Of a DNA stretch of 44,083 nt, positions 42,937 to 44,083 are shown in pieces. How positions within the stretch are numbered: position 1 is the stretch's first letter; every line of letters begins with the position of its first letter. Made by a program: the position numbers and the translations under genes. Source of the DNA: an uncultured Bacilli bacterium (GTDB lineage Bacteria > Bacillota_I > Bacilli_A > RF39 > UBA660). The stretch is from assembly GCA_944351765.1 (NCBI GenBank), contig CALVPR010000008.1:1-44083 (forward strand). Reading direction: 5' to 3'. The notes under the pieces are model-generated. The model was given only the letters and a program-made list of their open reading frames with translations, did no database searches and was not told the DNA's origin.

Positions 42937-43449
42937 ATGATCAATATTAGGAAAAGAGGAAATGTATATCAGTATTGTTTTGAAGCAGGAAAAGTAAATG
43001 GAAAAAGAAAACAAATTACTAAATCAGGTTTTAAAACTAAAAACGAAGCATATTTAGCAGGACAAAAAGCCTATGATGAATTTATAAATGGAGAAAAAGT
43101 AAATGAATGTGAAATGTTATATTCTGAATATTTAGATTATTGGATGAAAGAATATTTTGAGATTAATTACAAGTATTCAACAGCCAAAAGATATAAAGAA
43201 ACATTTGGGGCAATAAAGCAAGAAATAGGTATGTATAAATTAAATACAATAACGCCTTATTTGTTAAATCAAACATTGCTAAAACTATATCAAAAAACTA
43301 GTACAAAGGAAGCACTTAGAAATTATCAAAAAGTAATTAAAAGTTCTTTTAGAGATGCAACTTATTATTTTGGATTTATTAAAAATAATCCAGCGGGTGA
43401 CTTACAAATACCTAGAGTATTATCATTTGAATTAAAAAAAACGATATAG
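42937..43449 (+). CDS. int: tyrosine integrase, N-terminal part before a frameshift
   Basis: 170 residues comprising the arm-binding domain (IRKRGNVYQYCFEAGK, KSGFKTKNEAYLAGQKAYDEF) and the core-binding SAM-like domain (about 60-160, TAKRYKETFGAIKQEI and LRNYQKVIKSSFRDA). AAGGAAG precedes the ATG. The frame stops at 43449 just after a run of eight A's (43434-43441); one additional A would continue into the catalytic domain. A similar truncated start lies at 40250. Possibly expressed through slippage, or inactive. Confidence 0.88.
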   Translation: MINIRKRGNVYQYCFEAGKVNGKRKQITKSGFKTKNEAYLAGQKAYDEFINGEKVNECEMLYSEYLDYWMKEYFEINYKYSTAKRYKETFGAIKQEIGMYKLNTITPYLLNQTLLKLYQKTSTKEALRNYQKVIKSSFRDATYYFGFIKNNPAGDLQIPRVLSFELKKTI

Positions 43450-44083
43450 GTCACATTTATACTAATGAAGAAATAAAAATTATCTTGAATAGATTTAAAG
43501 ATAATAAAGTGTTTATATGTGCATTTCTTACCGCTTGTTATACAGGAATGAGAACAGGAGAGGTATTTGCGTTAACCTGGAATGATATTGATTTAGAAAA
43601 TAGAATTATAAAAATAAATAAAACTGTATATGCCAAAGATAACGAGAAAAAAGGTAGATGGTATTTAGGTACAACTAAAACAGTTGGAAGTTGTAGAGAA
43701 GTTTATATTTGTGACACTCTGTATTTAGTACTGTGTAATTATAAAAAATTACAAAATAAATATAGGAAAGAGTATGGAAAGAAGTATAAACAATATGTAT
43801 TAGAAGAAGTAAGAAATAAGTATGGTAAGTTAATAGAATATAAGGTTGTAGAAAATACTTCTAAACATAATAGAGTAAAAATAGTATTTACGAGAAAAGA
43901 TGGGACGTATTCTGGAAAAGATATTGCTAAATATCCTAGAATTATTCATCACGAACTAGGAATAAAATGCAGGTTTTATGATTTAAGAGGAAGTTTTGCA
44001 ACTAAGGTGTTAAGAAGTGGAATAGAAATAAAAGACATATCAACAGTATTAGGACATAGTAAGATTGAAACAACAGAAAATTA
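43449..44083 (+). CDS. int: tyrosine integrase, catalytic part, cut by the window end
   Basis: Continues the integrase one frame over, without internal stops. The catalytic box I reads ACYTGMRTGEVFAL with the first Arg. Box II reads FYDLRGSFATKVL: the second Arg is present, but the usual His-x-x-Arg-His appears as Tyr-x-x-Arg-Gly, a variant to note. LGHSKIETTEN carries the next His, and the nucleophilic tyrosine should be the codon cut at the window edge. The break from the first part is in the poly-A at 43434-43441. Confidence 0.85.

Noticed and set aside
1-44083. Genetic code 4 (TGA as Trp), as in some low-GC relatives
   Set aside because: TGA serves as the stop of several genes here, for example at 13139-13141, 20386-20388 and 21372-21374, and Trp residues in core proteins use TGG.
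1-44083. CRISPR arrays, tRNA or rRNA genes
   Set aside because: No regularly spaced direct repeats of CRISPR size and no tRNA- or rRNA-like sequence seen on either strand.

Overview
The window is AT-rich chromosomal DNA from an endospore-forming, low-GC Bacillota, most likely a Bacilli lineage without a close cultured relative. The evidence is the gene order DUF1146 - spoIID - spoIIQ - spoIIID - mbl (the Bacillus arrangement), plus spoVIF and spoIVA, AGGAGG-type ribosome binding sites, and TGA used as an ordinary stop (code 11, so not a code-4 mollicute). Many promoters share the same extended -10 box, TGATATAAT.

Region 1 (1-6356) is one end of a mobilizable element lying inside spoIVA. It carries, mostly on the minus strand, the start of an ABC-transporter ATPase, two XRE-type regulators, a membrane-anchored PdaC-like polysaccharide deacetylase, two unknown small proteins, a MobV-type relaxase and an endonuclease III-like Fe-S protein that appears to lack the catalytic residues. 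Only the first ~120 codons of spoIVA remain on the right of the junction. The other end of the element and the rest of spoIVA would lie left of base 1.

Region 2 (6339-12352, minus strand) is core genome: the spoIVA 5' part, a class I glutamine amidotransferase, spoVIF, der, an unknown gene, engB, a YugP-like zinc peptidase and cysS. Region 3 (12521-16058, plus strand) has a DUF4870-like membrane protein, gmk, murA, an SGNH-fold protein that has lost its nucleophile, and rpmE.

Region 4 (16126-20681) is a four-gene operon of proteins I do not recognise. Two of them are large and share an N-terminal architecture. Region 5 (20750-28908) holds rpiB, the sporulation/cell-shape cluster ending in mbl, an orphan VirD4/TraG-type coupling ATPase under a strong promoter, and clpC. 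Region 6 (28932-38501) has two cell-surface genes on the minus strand, then ppaC, ackA, nrnA, hpf and secA.

Region 7 (38502-44083) is accessory DNA built up behind secA. A displaced copy of the secA 3' end (SEC-C zinc motif plus stop) sits 1.5 kb downstream. It brackets a mini-island with one HExxH protein. Next come a truncated integrase start, a membrane protein, nagZ and a second tyrosine integrase that is frameshifted in an A-run and cut by the window end. The repeat architecture indicates repeated integration of tyrosine-recombinase elements at the secA terminator.

The best candidates for undescribed biology are the interruption of spoIVA by a mobilizable element, the secA-terminator integration hotspot with its paired tandem hexamer sites, the unknown operon at 16126-20681 and the orphan coupling ATPase.
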